Shown here: one piece after another, positions 34,942-34,947 of the stretch
How positions within the stretch are numbered: position 1 is the first letter of the stretch
How the letters are laid out: the number at the start of each line of letters is the position of its first letter
Assembly (NCBI GenBank): GCA_018303025.1
Contig: JAGVYZ010000016.1
Span: 1 to 34,947, forward strand
DNA: 34,947 nt
Direction of reading: 5' to 3'
From: Candidatus Woesearchaeota archaeon
GTDB lineage: Archaea > Nanobdellota > Nanobdellia > SCGC-AAA011-G17 > GW2011-AR20
Made by a program: the position numbers and the translations under genes
The notes under the pieces: model-generated
Told to the model about the DNA's origin: nothing
The model's input: the letters and a program-made list of their open reading frames with translations, nothing else
The model's database searches: none

Positions 34942-34947
34942 GGTTTA

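Overview
The window is a strongly AT-rich archaeal chromosome segment, most like a small-genome DPANN archaeon of the Woesearchaeota/Pacearchaeota type. That placement is an inference. The sequence directly shows archaeal-type ribosomal proteins (eL19, eL32, eS4), aIF1, aIF1A, aIF2-beta, an archaeal histone, topoisomerase VI, an RPA-family OB-fold protein, TATA boxes about 25 nt before start codons, and tRNA genes with bulge-helix-bulge introns. MetRS and GalU look bacterial-like.

Layout. 1-9998 (minus strand) is one long S10/spc-type operon read from uL3 at the right to a truncated eL19 at the left edge: uL3, uL4, uL23, uL2, uS19, uL22, uS3, uL29, aIF1, Rnp1, uS17, uL14, uL24, eS4, uL5, uS14, uS8, uL6, eL32, eL19. 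Most junctions are ATGA overlaps or gaps of a few bases. The exceptions are filled by copies of a small hairpin repeat (family A here), which also sits in frame inside eL32, uL24, uL22 and uL3. 10188-17993 holds a histone, a HAD-like protein, unknown genes, a C45-type hydrolase beside tRNA-Gln, aspartate carbamoyltransferase, an EamA half-transporter, a pentameric ligand-gated channel homologue, a PAP2 phosphatase and RsmA. 18044-24774 holds tRNA genes, a two-gene methionyl-tRNA synthetase, GalU, an ORF6N protein, rubrerythrin, ArsM and an isoprenoid-synthase-like gene. 24894-27509 pairs an unknown gene with a Bat-type HTH regulator, the two sharing an operator-like palindrome, followed by topoisomerase VI A. 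Top6B (27506-30685) carries a 522-residue intein with a LAGLIDADG endonuclease. 31796-33795 is a translation/ribosome-biogenesis cluster (aIF2-beta, DUF424, NMD3-like, aIF1A, KH/Pno1-like). An RPA-family gene ends the window.

Most notable. (1) Family A hairpins, with compensatory stem changes and 21-nt periodicity, lie in operon leaders and inside ribosomal proteins, always in one orientation and one reading frame. Several are flanked by duplicated start-codon sequence. (2) Four of six tRNA genes contain five introns, none at the usual archaeal site 37/38. Each can be folded into a bulge-helix-bulge that restores a normal tRNA. (3) Three of those introns, in tRNA-Glu and tRNA-Gly, are made of a second dispersed hairpin repeat (family B). 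A family B copy before rsmA is bracketed by a 19-nt direct duplication, which suggests a mobile element that can also act as a tRNA intron.
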